Shown here: piece by piece, positions 1 through 8,873 of the stretch
Layout: the number at the start of each line of letters is the position of its first letter
Numbering within the stretch: the first letter of the stretch is position 1
Assembly: GCF_026410505.1 (NCBI RefSeq)
Contig: NZ_JAPMIU010000004.1
Span: forward strand, 1 to 64,000
Source: Frateuria hangzhouensis
GTDB lineage: Bacteria > Pseudomonadota > Gammaproteobacteria > Xanthomonadales > Rhodanobacteraceae
Length of the DNA: 64,000 nucleotides
Reading direction: 5' to 3'
Position numbers and translations under genes: made by a program
The notes under the pieces: generated by a model
What the model saw: only the letters and a program-made list of their open reading frames with translations
What the model was told of the DNA's origin: nothing
The model's database searches: none

Positions 1-225
1 GCTCTTCTCTCTCACCGCGCTCCACAGACCCTTTCTTTTGGTTACTTTTCTTTGGGTCCGCAAAGAAAAGTGACTCGAGCGCCGACAGGCGATCGAAAGC
101 CCGCCGCAGGCGAGCCAGGTCGCGGAAAGACCCAGCAAGTGCGACAACCGGCACAGCGTTCTTGCCGACATCCGCGCAAGCCCCGGCCCCTCACCCCAGC
201 TCTCTCCCCGGAGGGGAGAGGGAGC
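1..225. repeat. Left copy of a 225-base inverted repeat
   Basis: These bases recur in opposite orientation at 18739-18962. By eye the outer 125 bases are identical and the rest differ at roughly a dozen positions. The unit contains a palindrome at 44-71 (ACTTTTCTTTG and its complement around a 6-base loop) and ends in a ctcaccccagctctctcccc motif shared with other spacers here. It may extend left of the window. Short open frames across it have no coding character. The rest of the spacer up to 287 shows nothing else. Confidence 0.85.
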
Positions 226-287
226 CATATGAGGCGCGCGACAATTCCGGGCGAGCCCTTCCCTTTCGCGGGAGAGACAGGCAACTC

Positions 288-3200
288 CTACGCCGCGCGG
301 GCATCGGCCTGCGCACGTTCCAGCGCACGCCGCTCGCGGCGCAGGCGGAGCCAGTCGGAGAAGCGCTCCATGTACAGATAGATCACCGGCGTGGTGTACA
401 GCGTCACCAGCTGCGAAAGCAGCAGGCCGCCGACGATCGACACGCCCAACGGCCGGCGCAACTCCGCACCGATGCCATTGCCCAGCGCCAGCGGCAGCGC
501 ACCGAGCATCGCCGCGGCCGTAGTCATCATGATCGGACGGAAACGCAGCAGGCACGCGCGGTGAATCGCATCGCGCGCGTTCATGCCGTCGCGCTGCGCC
601 TCGATCGCGAAGTCGATCATCATGATCGCGTTCTTCTTGACGATACCGATCAGCAGCACGATGCCCACGATGCCGTCCACCGACAGGCTCATGCCGCACA
701 GGATCAACGCCAGCAGCGCACCCACGCCGGCCGGCGGCAACGTGGAAATGATCGTCAACGGATGGATGTAGCTCTCGTAGAGCACGCCCAGCACGATGTA
801 GATCACCACGATCGCCGCCAGCAGCAGCAAGACCTCGTCGCCCAGCGAGGCGCTGAACTCCGCCGCCTTGCCGATGAAGCCGCCACGCACCTGCGGCGGG
901 AAGGCCAGCTGCGCCTCGACCTCGTGGATCGCCTCGACCGCCTGCGACAGCGAGTAGCCCGGCGCCAGGTTGAACGACAGCGTCACCGCCGGCAGCTGCT
1001 GCTGGTGGCTGACCACCAGCGGCGCGTTGGTGACCTCGGCGGTGGCCAGCGAGGCGATCGGGATGGTGCCGCCCGCGCCGATCTGGAAACCGACGTTGTT
1101 GTTGCCGATGCCCGCCGGCGTGGCGGAATTGGCGGACGTCAGCTGGCCGAAGCTGGTCGCGTTGGAGCCGGTCAGCGCGCCCGAGCCGTTGCCGCGCACG
1201 GTGAGCTTGTTGAGCAGGTCGCGGCTGGTGCGGAATTCCGGTGCCACTTCCAGCACCACGCGGTACTGGTTCAACTGGGTGAAGATGGTGGAGATCTGGC
1301 GCTGGCCGAACGCGTCGTACAGCGTGTCGTCGATGGTCTGCACCGGCACGCCCAGGCGGCTGGCCTTTTCGCGGTCGATGGTCAGCTTGAGCGCGTTGCC
1401 CTGGTTGGCCAGATTGTTGTCGACGTCGGCCAGTTCGGGCCGCTGGCGCAGCGCCTGCGTCATCTGCTCGGTACGCTTGGCCAGGTCGGCCGAGTTCACC
1501 TCCGACAGCGAGTACTGGTACTCGGTGGAGGACACGCGGCTGTCCAGCGTCACGTCCTGCACCGGCTTGAGGTATAGCGCCACGCCGGGGATGTTGGCCA
1601 CCGCCTGCTGCAGGCGCGGCAGCACCTCGTCCAGGCCGGCGCGGTCGCCGCGATCCTTCAGCACGATCGAGAGCTGGCCCTGGTTGAGCGTCGGGTTGAT
1701 CGCGCCGGCGCCGATGAACGCGGCCACGCCGGACACGGCCGGATCCCTGCCCAGCGCGTCGGCGACCGCCTTGGTGCGCTGCTCCATCTGCGGGAAGGCG
1801 ACGTTCTGGTCGGCCTGCACCACGCCGGTGACCAGGCCGGTGTCCTGCTCGGGCAGCAGGCCTTTGGGGATCACGATGTACAGGAACACGGTCAGCACGA
1901 CGGTCGCACCGGCCACCAGCATGGTCAGGCGGCGGTGGTCGAGCACCCAGTCCAGCGTGCGACCGTAGAAATCCACCGTGCGCAGCCACACGCCGCGCTT
2001 GCCGGCGGCGGCGTGGCGCTCGTGCGCGTCGTCGCCTTCCGGAAGCTGGTCCGGCTTGAGCAGGTAGGCGCACATCATCGGCGTCAACGTCAGCGACACC
2101 AGCATCGAGATTGCCACGGCGATGGTCAGCACCCAGGCGAACTCGTGGAACAGGCGGCCGGTGACGCCGGGCATCAGCAGCAGCGGCAGGAATACCGCGA
2201 TCAGCGAGACGGTCAGCGACAGCACGGTGAAGCCGATTTCCTTCGCGCCGGTTTCCGCGGCCTCCTTGCCGCTCTTGCCCTGCTCGATGTAGCGCACGAT
2301 GTTCTCGATCATCACGATCGCATCGTCGACCACGAAGCCGGTGGCTACGGTCAGTGCCATCAGCGAGAGGTTGTCCAGCGACATGCCGGTGAAGGCCATC
2401 ACGCCGAAGGTGCCCATCAGCGACAGCGGCACCGCCACCGACGGAATGATGGTGGCCCACAGCCGGCGCAGGAACACGAAGATCACGCCCACCACCAGGA
2501 ACACGGTGAGGATCAGCGTGAACTCCACATCGTGCACCGAGGCGCGAATGGTGACGGTGCGGTCGGCGAATACGTCCAGGTGCACGTCGGCCGGCAACAC
2601 CGCGCGCAGCGAAGGCAGCACGGCGCGGATCTGCTCGACCGTCTGCACGATATTGGCGCCGGGCTGGCGGCGGATGTCCAGCAACACCGCGGGCTTGCCG
2701 TTGGCCCAGGCGGCGAGCTGATCGTTCTCCACGCCGTCGACGACGCGGGCGACGTCCTTCAGCCGCACCGGCGCGCCGTCCTTGTAGCTGATGATGGTCT
2801 GGCCGTAGGCGGCCGCGTCGCTGAGCTGGTCGTTGGTGCCGATCGAGTAGCTCTGCGTGGCGCCGTTCAAGGTGCCCTTGGGCGCGTTGACGTTGGCCGC
2901 CTGCAGCGCGGCGCGCACGTCCTCCAGCGTGAGTCCGAGATTGGACAGCTGCGAGGGGTTGACCTGCACGCGCACGGCCGGGCGCACGTTGCCGGCGATC
3001 GAGACCAGGCCCACGCCCTGCACCTGCGAGAGCTTCTGGGCGATGATCGAATCGGCCAGGTCATTGACCTCGCGCAGCTGGCGGCTGTCGGAGGTGAGCA
3101 TCAGGGTGAGGATCGGCGCGTCGGCCGGGTTCACCCGGTTGTACACCGGCGGGTACGGCAGATTGTTCGGCAGCGTGCCGCGGGCGGAACTGAGCGCCGC

Positions 3201-3527
3201 CTGCACGTCCTGCGCGGCGATGTCGATGTCCCGGTCCATGTTGAACTGCAGGATGATCGTCGACAGGCCGGCGGACGAATCCGAGCTCATCATCGACAGG
3301 CCCGAGATCTGCCCGAGCTGGCGCTCCAGCGGCGTGGTCACCAGCGCCGCCATGGTGGTGGCGCTGGCGCCGGGGTACTGCGTGGTCACCACCAGGCTGG
3401 GTGCGTCGATTTCCGGCAGCGCCGAGACCGGCAGCTGGCGGTAGCCGAGCACGCCCAGCAGCAGCACCGCGACCATCAGCAGCGAGGTGGCGATCGGGCG
3501 GCGGATGAAGAGGGTGGAGAAGCCCAT
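288..3527 (-). CDS. RND-family multidrug efflux permease (HAE1/MdtC-like)
   Basis: This is an inner-membrane proton-driven pump subunit that would expel drugs or other amphiphiles through a tripartite complex. The 1079-residue length fits HAE1 permeases. The N-terminus (MGFSTLFIRRPIATSLLM) is the typical cytoplasmic start plus first membrane helix. The helix-4 proton-relay pair is visible in GFVVDDAIVMIEN near residue 400, and the helix-10 element GIVKKNAIMMIDFA lies in the C-terminal half. I chose the ATG at 3527 because the longer frame adds 27 residues of no family character. It lies downstream of the membrane-fusion gene, so the two form an operon. The family resembles MdtB/MdtC and MuxB; the substrate cannot be read from sequence. 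No outer-membrane channel gene is adjacent, so a shared TolC-type channel is inferred. Confidence 0.95.
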   Translation of the reverse strand: MGFSTLFIRRPIATSLLMVAVLLLGVLGYRQLPVSALPEIDAPSLVVTTQYPGASATTMAALVTTPLERQLGQISGLSMMSSDSSAGLSTIILQFNMDRDIDIAAQDVQAALSSARGTLPNNLPYPPVYNRVNPADAPILTLMLTSDSRQLREVNDLADSIIAQKLSQVQGVGLVSIAGNVRPAVRVQVNPSQLSNLGLTLEDVRAALQAANVNAPKGTLNGATQSYSIGTNDQLSDAAAYGQTIISYKDGAPVRLKDVARVVDGVENDQLAAWANGKPAVLLDIRRQPGANIVQTVEQIRAVLPSLRAVLPADVHLDVFADRTVTIRASVHDVEFTLILTVFLVVGVIFVFLRRLWATIIPSVAVPLSLMGTFGVMAFTGMSLDNLSLMALTVATGFVVDDAIVMIENIVRYIEQGKSGKEAAETGAKEIGFTVLSLTVSLIAVFLPLLLMPGVTGRLFHEFAWVLTIAVAISMLVSLTLTPMMCAYLLKPDQLPEGDDAHERHAAAGKRGVWLRTVDFYGRTLDWVLDHRRLTMLVAGATVVLTVFLYIVIPKGLLPEQDTGLVTGVVQADQNVAFPQMEQRTKAVADALGRDPAVSGVAAFIGAGAINPTLNQGQLSIVLKDRGDRAGLDEVLPRLQQAVANIPGVALYLKPVQDVTLDSRVSSTEYQYSLSEVNSADLAKRTEQMTQALRQRPELADVDNNLANQGNALKLTIDREKASRLGVPVQTIDDTLYDAFGQRQISTIFTQLNQYRVVLEVAPEFRTSRDLLNKLTVRGNGSGALTGSNATSFGQLTSANSATPAGIGNNNVGFQIGAGGTIPIASLATAEVTNAPLVVSHQQQLPAVTLSFNLAPGYSLSQAVEAIHEVEAQLAFPPQVRGGFIGKAAEFSASLGDEVLLLLAAIVVIYIVLGVLYESYIHPLTIISTLPPAGVGALLALILCGMSLSVDGIVGIVLLIGIVKKNAIMMIDFAIEAQRDGMNARDAIHRACLLRFRPIMMTTAAAMLGALPLALGNGIGAELRRPLGVSIVGGLLLSQLVTLYTTPVIYLYMERFSDWLRLRRERRALERAQADARAA

Positions 3528-3589
3528 GGGGTATCCGGATCTGTGTGTTAGGTAAAGGCGTACGCCATCCGTGGATCGCGACCCAACCA

Positions 3590-3671
3590 CCGTTCGCCCC
3601 GAGCACAAGCGCAGCGAAGTCGGAGGACTGCCCCTGGACTTCGGCCTGCGGCCTGCGCTCGGGGCGAACGG
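3590..3671. repeat. Palindromic spacer element inside the efflux operon
   Basis: An imperfect inverted repeat has arms at 3590-3621 (ccgttcgccccgagc...gcgaagtc) and 3637-3671 (gacttcgg...gctcggggcgaacgg). It sits in the 198-base gap between the fusion-protein gene and the permease gene. A related half-unit lies at about 16128-16172. It would form a hairpin in the operon transcript and could separate expression of the two genes. Confidence 0.7.
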
Positions 3672-3725
3672 CTATTTTTCAGCAAGCCCCGGAGCTTTCG
3701 AAAAGCCCGGGACTGCCTTCTGTCA

Positions 3726-4940
3726 TCAGTGCCCGCGGCGACCACCGCCCTTCTTGGCCTTCTCCAGCTCTTCCTTGGTCGGCGCCGGCGGCACCTCGCC
3801 GGGCTTGAGCGGATTGACCTTGCTGCCGGGCTTGAGCCGGAACTGGCCCTCGGTGACCACGCGCTGGCCTTCGGTCAGGCCGCTGGCGATCATCACCGCG
3901 CTGTCGCCCACTTCCTGGGCCACCTGCACCGGCTGCATCTTGACCGTGTTGTCCTTCTGCAGCAGGTAGACGTAGTCGCCGTCCGGACCGCGCTGCACCG
4001 CCTGCGCCGGGATCACCAGGCCGCCGCCGACCGTGCGCACCTTCAGCCGCACGTTGACGAACTGGCCCGGCCACAGCTCGTTGTTGGTGTTGGGGAACTC
4101 GGACTTCAGGCGGAACGTGCCGGTGCTGGCATCGATCTGGTTGTCGATCACCTTCAGCACGCCGCCACCGGCGACCACGTGCGAGTCGCCGCGATCGAGT
4201 GCCGCCACGGTCAGCTCGCCCTCGCCCATCGCCGCTTGGCGCACCATGTCGAGGTTCTGCTCGGGCAGGTTGAACATCACGTTGATCGGGTGCAGCTGGG
4301 TCAGCGTGACGATGGTGCTGGTGGTGGTCACCACGTTGCCCGGGTCGACGCCGCGGATGCCGGCCAGGCCGTCGATCGGCGAGACCACCTTGGTGTAGCC
4401 CAGCTGCACCTGCGCGTCGCGGATCTGCGCCTGGTCGGAGGCGAGGGTCGCCTCCAGCTGGCGCACCGTGTTGCGCAGCGCGTCCAGGTCCTGCTTGGCG
4501 ATGTAGCCCTTCGGGCCCAGTTCCTGGCTGCGCGAATAGTTGGCCTTGGCGGTGGCCAGCTGCGCCTGGTCCTGGTGCAGCCGCGCCACGGCCTGATCAT
4601 AGGCGGCCTGGAAGGTGCGCGGGTCGATCTGCGCCAGCACCTGGCCCTTCTTCACCGGCTGGCCTTCGGTGAACTCCAGGCTCATCAGGCGGCCGCTCAC
4701 CTGCGGGCTGATCGCCACGGTGTTGAGCGCCTGCACCGTACCCAAGGCGGTCAGGTACACCGGCACGTCCTGACGCGCCACCGGCACCACGGTGACCGGC
4801 ACCGGCGGCTGCTTGTCTTCCTTGCCCTGCGCCTGGGCCTGGCCTGCCTTGCCGTCCGGCTTGCGCACCAGGCTCAGCCCGACCACGAGCAGCACCACTA
4901 CCGCCACCACGACCAGCGCGATCTTCCAAAAACGCGACAT
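3726..4940 (-). CDS. RND efflux membrane-fusion (periplasmic adaptor) protein
   Basis: This is the periplasmic adaptor linking the RND permease to an outer-membrane channel. The 404-residue protein has an N-terminal membrane anchor (residues 1-25) and then a basic and Gln-rich linker. A split lipoyl/barrel-sandwich domain follows (TLGTVQALNTVAISPQVSG and later GYTKVVSPIDGLAG), interrupted by an alpha-helical hairpin. Beta-barrel and membrane-proximal domains come next, and the tail is a charged GGGRRGH. The ATG at 4940 has a GGGAG ribosome site ten bases upstream and begins exactly at the anchor; longer frames add unrelated residues. It is the promoter-proximal gene of the pair. It resembles MdtA/MexA-type adaptors. 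The 328-base gap upstream (4941-5268) holds the divergent start regions and no gene. Confidence 0.93.
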   Translation of the reverse strand: MSRFWKIALVVVAVVVLLVVGLSLVRKPDGKAGQAQAQGKEDKQPPVPVTVVPVARQDVPVYLTALGTVQALNTVAISPQVSGRLMSLEFTEGQPVKKGQVLAQIDPRTFQAAYDQAVARLHQDQAQLATAKANYSRSQELGPKGYIAKQDLDALRNTVRQLEATLASDQAQIRDAQVQLGYTKVVSPIDGLAGIRGVDPGNVVTTTSTIVTLTQLHPINVMFNLPEQNLDMVRQAAMGEGELTVAALDRGDSHVVAGGGVLKVIDNQIDASTGTFRLKSEFPNTNNELWPGQFVNVRLKVRTVGGGLVIPAQAVQRGPDGDYVYLLQKDNTVKMQPVQVAQEVGDSAVMIASGLTEGQRVVTEGQFRLKPGSKVNPLKPGEVPPAPTKEELEKAKKGGGRRGH

Positions 4941-5186
4941 TGAAAAAGCTCCCGGGGAATGAAGTCGATCCGTGCCGGCCGCGCGCTGCGCGCAGCCTGG
5001 TTGAACCTGTGAAAAGCATAGGGTTACAGCAACGGCCTTGGACAATGCCAGTTGACAGGGGTGCCCCATGACCGATGACACGTTACCGGTGGCATGGACA
5101 CCGCAGGTGCGCATCGTAGGGCCTGCGCGCCGCACTGCGGCGGCCCGCCGCGCATGCGGCCTGCAAACTTGGCGCGCGCTTTGATC

Positions 5187-5192
5187 TATAAT
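5187..5192 (+). promoter_or_regulatory. Probable -10 box for the cytochrome c gene
   Basis: A perfect TATAAT lies 76 bases before the chosen GTG start. No good -35 hexamer is spaced 16-18 bases upstream, so this is a partial promoter call. A ribosome site (TTGGAG, 5254-5259) precedes the GTG at a normal distance. The gap 4941-5268 shows nothing else I can name. Confidence 0.5.
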
Positions 5193-5268
5193 CGGCGTCT
5201 TGTTTGTCCCGCGCCGGCCGCTCGACGGAGTTTACCGGCACGTCCACAGATCATTTGGAGTTACTTGC

Positions 5269-5802
5269 GTGAGCGGTTCCCTGACCAAATCGGACCAGAG
5301 CTTCATCCGCCAGTTCGGCTGGCTGATCGCCGGTCTTCACGTGCTGGCACTGGTGTTGCTGGTCATGGCGTACAGCATCTACACCAGCTCGGCGAAGGAA
5401 ACCAATCCGCATGCCGCGCAGCGCATCGCCGAGCGCCTGGCCCCGGCCGGCGCCGTGTACGCCGGCGACACCGGCCGCTCCGCCATGCTGGCCGCGCAGG
5501 AAGCGGCCGCGAAGGCCGCCGCCTCGCAGGTCGCCTTCGGTGGCAGCACCGACGGCAAGACCGTCTACGAGGGCCTGTGCCACAGCTGCCACACCGCCGG
5601 CGTGGCCGGTGCGCCGAAGCTGGGCGACAAAGCGGCCTGGGCGCCACGCATCGCCCAGGGCATCGACACCCTGGTCAAGCACGCGATCGAGGGCTACCAC
5701 GGCCCGGACGGCAACTTCATGCCGCCCAAGGGTGGCATGCCTTCGCTCACCGACGAGCAGGTGGCCAATACGGTCAAGTGGATCGTCGACCAGGCCAAGT
5801 AG
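5269..5802 (+). CDS. Membrane-anchored cytochrome c5-family protein
   Basis: This is an electron carrier with one haem c, tethered to the inner membrane and facing the periplasm. Of 177 residues, 17-36 form a single transmembrane helix. An Ala-rich linker runs to about 90, and the haem site CHSCH is at 104-108. The sixth ligand is probably Met151 or Met157 in the MPPKGGMPSL segment, typical of c5/c555 cytochromes. The start is GTG at 5269, chosen because TTGGAG sits 9 bases upstream and because the ATG at 5200 would add 23 residues with no family look and no ribosome site. It stands alone between a -10 box and a clear terminator. The likely role is electron delivery to a terminal oxidase; the partner is not in the window. 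Confidence 0.9.
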   Translation: MSGSLTKSDQSFIRQFGWLIAGLHVLALVLLVMAYSIYTSSAKETNPHAAQRIAERLAPAGAVYAGDTGRSAMLAAQEAAAKAAASQVAFGGSTDGKTVYEGLCHSCHTAGVAGAPKLGDKAAWAPRIAQGIDTLVKHAIEGYHGPDGNFMPPKGGMPSLTDEQVANTVKWIVDQAK

Positions 5803-5823
5803 ACGCGCCGACGCTGAATCGGG

Positions 5824-5851
5824 AACGCCGCCTCCGGGCGGCGTTTTTTTT
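5824..5851 (+). terminator. Rho-independent terminator after the cytochrome c gene
   Basis: A GC-rich stem (AACGCCGCC / GGGCGGCGTT, 3-base loop) is followed by eight T residues, 21 bases after the stop codon. Confidence 0.9.
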
Positions 5852-5954
5852 GCGCAACGCTTCCCGGATCTGCTTGTTGCAGGAGGCCTCGAAATACCGG
5901 GTCGATGTCTGGTGCAGGGAAGGGCCAGCTGATTTCGGGGTTATCTGGAGCAAT

Positions 5955-6026
5955 CCGTAGGGTGGGCTTCGGCCCACCATGGAAGGTTCCCGCAACGGGG
6001 ATGGTGGGCAGAAGCCGATCCTACGG
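5955..6026. repeat. GTAGGGTGGGC palindrome overlapping the acpH stop
   Basis: Inverted arms lie at 5955-5980 (ccgtagggtgggcttcggcc...) and 6001-6026 (...gaagccgatcctacgg). The family also appears at 35537-35594 and 50431-50505. The right arm contains the stop codon of the minus-strand gene ending at 6021, so the element would form the 3' hairpin of that transcript. Confidence 0.8.
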
Positions 6027-6599
6027 TCTCCACGTGCTGGCGAAGCGCTGCAACTGCGGAAAGAACGCCTCGAACCGCTGCTGCAGCGGTTCGTCCAGCG
6101 CCTGCAGCGCCGGCAACATGCCGCCCAGCGGGTTGTCCCGCTTGAGCCGTTGGCCGATGCCGGCCAGCGCGCGTTCCAGCACGGCCGGGTCGGCGTAGGC
6201 GGCGGGCAGGTCGTTGGCCTGCATGTACCGGGCGAAGCGCCTGGCGGTGTCCGGCAGCAAGGCGTCCTGCTGGTGCAGCAGTTCCCGCAGGCCGGTCGAA
6301 AAGGCCGCCAGCGGCAGCGGCGACCAGCGGCCGAAATCGCGCGCCAGGCAATGGTCGAACCACATGTCCAGCGCGATGCCAGCGTAGCGCCGGTACGGCG
6401 GCTCGAACAGCGCACGCGCCGCGAGTACCTCCGGGTGGCGGTCGGTGTAGCCGTCGATCGCCCGGTGCAGCGCGATGCCCTGGCGCACGCTCGCCGGCAA
6501 GGCGGGGTCCGGCGCCCCGCGCACGAAGTCGCCGAGCACGCCGCCCAGGCGCCATCCTTCGTCCGCCCCGGCCAGCAGCGCGTGCGCCAGATGGTTCAC
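6021..6599 (-). CDS. acpH: Acyl carrier protein phosphodiesterase
   Basis: This enzyme removes the 4'-phosphopantetheine arm from holo-ACP, returning apo-ACP. The 192-residue length matches E. coli AcpH (193). Family motifs are NHLAHALL at the N-terminus, LGDFVRG, and HRAIDGYTDRHP with the metal-binding His/Asp of this HD-like fold, then DMWFDHCLARD. The start is a GTG at 6599 immediately before NHLAHALL, the usual N-terminus of the family. No convincing ribosome site precedes it, and a much longer open frame upstream is non-coding. It is divergent from the hydrolase gene starting at 6660. The stop codon lies inside a palindromic repeat. Confidence 0.88.
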   Translation of the reverse strand: MNHLAHALLAGADEGWRLGGVLGDFVRGAPDPALPASVRQGIALHRAIDGYTDRHPEVLAARALFEPPYRRYAGIALDMWFDHCLARDFGRWSPLPLAAFSTGLRELLHQQDALLPDTARRFARYMQANDLPAAYADPAVLERALAGIGQRLKRDNPLGGMLPALQALDEPLQQRFEAFFPQLQRFASTWRP

Positions 6600-6659
6600 G
6601 TGCGCGCCCGCGGCAGGCACGACGGCCGATGCACGGCCGCGACGGTTATCATTGTGCGC

Positions 6660-7349
6660 ATGACGCCCACCACCGCTCCCGACAATCCCGCTTCGTTTCC
6701 GCGCGAAGAGGCGAGCTTCGCGCTCGACGGCCCCGCCGGCAAGCTGGAGGCCATCGCCAACGTCGCCGCGCCCGCGGAGGCGCGCCGCGGCGTGGCGGTG
6801 ATCTGCCATCCGAACCCCGTGCAGGGCGGCACCATGCACAACAAGGTGGTGACGATGGTCGAGCGCAGCCTGCGCGAATCGGGGCTGGATACGCTGCGCT
6901 TCAATTTCCGCGGCACCGGCGCCTCCGAGGGCGAGTACGACGAGGGCAACGGCGAGGGTGACGACCTCGCCGCGGTGGTCGAGTGGGTGCGCCGCGTACG
7001 TCCCGACGACGCACTGTGGCTGGCCGGGTTCTCCTTCGGCAGCTACGTGACCATCCGCAACGCGGTGCGGCTGCAGGCCGCCGCGCTGGTCAGCATCGCG
7101 CCGCCCGCCGGGCGCTTCGCGCTCACCGAAACCGATCCGCCGCAATGCCCCTGGCTGATCGTGCAGGGCGAGGCCGACGAGGTGGTCGAGCCGCAGGCGG
7201 TGTTCGACTGGATCGAAAGCCTGCCGGTAACACCCGAAGTGGTGCGCATGCCCGAGACCAGCCACTTCTTCCACCGCCGGCTGATGGATCTGCGCGGGGC
7301 GGTCAAGCATGCCGTGCAATCGTGGCTGCCGCCGCGACGGAACGGGTGA
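6660..7349 (+). CDS. Alpha/beta hydrolase, COG2945-like
   Basis: This 229-residue cytoplasmic hydrolase has an unknown substrate. The catalytic triad is visible: nucleophile Ser125 in GFSFGS, acid Asp173 in GEADEVV, and His202 in TSHFFHR. HPNPVQGGTMHNKVV at residues 50-64 and NFRGTGASEG at 82-91 form the oxyanion-hole and loop region, typical of the predicted alpha/beta-superfamily hydrolases of COG2945. The ATG at 6660 fits the family N-terminus; a long upstream extension is non-coding. The start lies only 60 bases from the divergent acpH start, so the promoters must overlap. The family is often annotated only as hydrolase; esterase or thioesterase activity is possible but not shown. Confidence 0.88.
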   Translation: MTPTTAPDNPASFPREEASFALDGPAGKLEAIANVAAPAEARRGVAVICHPNPVQGGTMHNKVVTMVERSLRESGLDTLRFNFRGTGASEGEYDEGNGEGDDLAAVVEWVRRVRPDDALWLAGFSFGSYVTIRNAVRLQAAALVSIAPPAGRFALTETDPPQCPWLIVQGEADEVVEPQAVFDWIESLPVTPEVVRMPETSHFFHRRLMDLRGAVKHAVQSWLPPRRNG

Positions 7350-7354
7350 GTCGC

Positions 7355-7452
7355 CGTTGCCCCTTCCCTGCCATGCCGGGCAGGGTTGGGGAGGGTGCTT
7401 TCCCTCACGCCCGCACAACCCCTCCCAACCTCCCCCTGCAAGCAAGGGGAGT
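7355..7452. repeat. Composite CCCTCCCC inverted spacer repeat
   Basis: Facing halves (ccttccctgcc...gttggggaggg and cccctcccaacctcccc...aaggggag) form an imperfect long hairpin between the hydrolase gene and zapE. The same type of facing pair occurs at 29038-29155. Confidence 0.6.
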
Positions 7453-7476
7453 AGCCGCCATGCCTGACCCGTCCCG

Positions 7477-8583
7477 ATGACCGACCTCACCCCTTCCGCC
7501 CGTTACCACGAAGGCGTCGCCGCCCACCGCTGGGAATCGGACCCGGCGCAGCTGGCGGTGCTGCCGACGTTCGATCGCCTGCACGCGGCGCTGTGCGCGG
7601 CACCGGAAGACGGCGGCCTGTTCGGCCGGCTCAAATCGCTGTTCGGCGACGACGAGCGTGCGCCAGTACCGGGCCTGTACCTGTGGGGCAGCGTCGGCCG
7701 CGGCAAGACCTTCCTGATGGACCTGTTCGCCGCCAGCCTGCCGCACGGCGTGGCGCTGCGCCGGCATTTCCACCGCTTCATGGGCGAGGTGCACGCGCAC
7801 CTGCGCGAACTGGGCGAGCGCGCCGATCCGCTGGAGGACGTGGCCGAAGGCCTGGCCGCGCGCTGCCGCGTGCTGTGCCTGGACGAGTTCCTGGTGCAGG
7901 ACATCGGCGATGCGATGATCCTGGCCAACCTGCTCGAGGCGCTGTTCGCGCGCGGCGTGTCGCTGGTCACCACCTCCAACACGCCGCCGAAGCATCTCTA
8001 CAAGGACGGCCTGCAGCGCGCCCGCTTCCTGCCCGCCATCGCGCTGATCGAGAAGCACTGCCAGGTGGTGGAGATGGTGTCGCCGCACGACTGGCGCCTG
8101 CGCGCACTGGCCCAGGCGTCGGTCTACCTGACCCCGCCGGGCGCCGAGGCCGAACGCGCGCTGGCGCGCATCTTCGCCAGCCAGGCCGATGACGAGGCGC
8201 GCGAAGACGGCACGCTGGAGATAAACGGCCGCCCCATTACGGTGCGCCGGCAGGCGCCGGGCGTGCTGTGGTTCGACTTCGAGGCACTGTGCGAGGGCCC
8301 GCGCGCGGTGGCCGACTACATCGCGCTGGCGCGCATGGTGCCGACCGTGATCGTCTCCAACGTGCCGCAGTTTTCCGTGTTCAGCGAGGACGCGGCCAAG
8401 CGCTTCGTGCTGTTGGTGGACGAGTTCTACGACCGCCACGTCAAGCTGGTGTTGTCGGCCGCCGCGCCGATCACCGAGCTGTACGACGGCGAGCGCCACC
8501 GCGCCGAATTCAGCCGCACCGAGTCGCGGCTGATCGAGATGCAGAGCGAGCAATACCTGGCGCTGCCGCACCGGCCCGACTAG
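7477..8583 (+). CDS. zapE: Cell division protein ZapE (AFG1-family ATPase)
   Basis: This ATPase associates with the division ring and is related to mitochondrial Afg1/Lace1. It is 368 residues, close to E. coli ZapE (375). The Walker A motif GSVGRGKT is at 71-78, Walker B VLCLDEF at 132-138, and a sensor-like TTSNTPP follows. Family signatures RRHFHRFM and the AFG1 element FLVQDIGDAMIL are clear. The ATG at 7477 gives the normal N-terminus (Tyr-His-Glu shortly after the start). It is a single gene between two spacer repeats. A role in division under stress or low oxygen is known for E. coli and assumed here. Confidence 0.95.
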   Translation: MTDLTPSARYHEGVAAHRWESDPAQLAVLPTFDRLHAALCAAPEDGGLFGRLKSLFGDDERAPVPGLYLWGSVGRGKTFLMDLFAASLPHGVALRRHFHRFMGEVHAHLRELGERADPLEDVAEGLAARCRVLCLDEFLVQDIGDAMILANLLEALFARGVSLVTTSNTPPKHLYKDGLQRARFLPAIALIEKHCQVVEMVSPHDWRLRALAQASVYLTPPGAEAERALARIFASQADDEAREDGTLEINGRPITVRRQAPGVLWFDFEALCEGPRAVADYIALARMVPTVIVSNVPQFSVFSEDAAKRFVLLVDEFYDRHVKLVLSAAAPITELYDGERHRAEFSRTESRLIEMQSEQYLALPHRPD

Positions 8584-8591
8584 CCGGCTTC

Positions 8592-8756
8592 CTGTAGGAG
8601 CGCCCTTGGGCGCGACCGAGCCCCTTCACGATCGCAACGGGCTGCCCGCGCCGGAGCCGCCGCACCAAGCGCCTGGCGCCATCGCCCGCCTTTTCGCACG
8701 AGTGCCGTCGGGGCCAGCGGGAGGTCTCGCGGTCGCGCCCAAGGGCGCTCCTACAG
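8592..8756. repeat. GTAGGAGCGCCC inverted repeat with perfect 27-base arms
   Basis: The arm at 8592-8618 (ctgtaggagcgcccttgggc...) is the exact reverse complement of 8730-8756. The 111-base interior has no recognisable feature. This is the long-loop member of a palindrome family found also at 11094-11159, 12787-12862, 42742-42812, 45466-45536 and 46458-46533. It separates zapE from the c-di-GMP gene. Confidence 0.88.
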
Positions 8757-8873
8757 TGGGCCCCGTGCATGGCGCGGCTTTCGCTTTTTCGCATTGCGGC
8801 CGCCGACGCGGCCGAAGTACTCTGCCGAAGGGTTACTGCGGTTCCCACCAGGTCGGCCGGAGGGGAGAACGCC

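Noticed and set aside
162..1577. Long plus-strand open frame opposite the RND permease (also 1935-3551, 22493-24640 and 52747-55140 on the plus strand)
   Set aside because: Antisense frames of this kind arise in high-GC genes. They are rich in Arg, His and Gln, show no domain and lie opposite clear genes (RND, MMPL exporter, topA).
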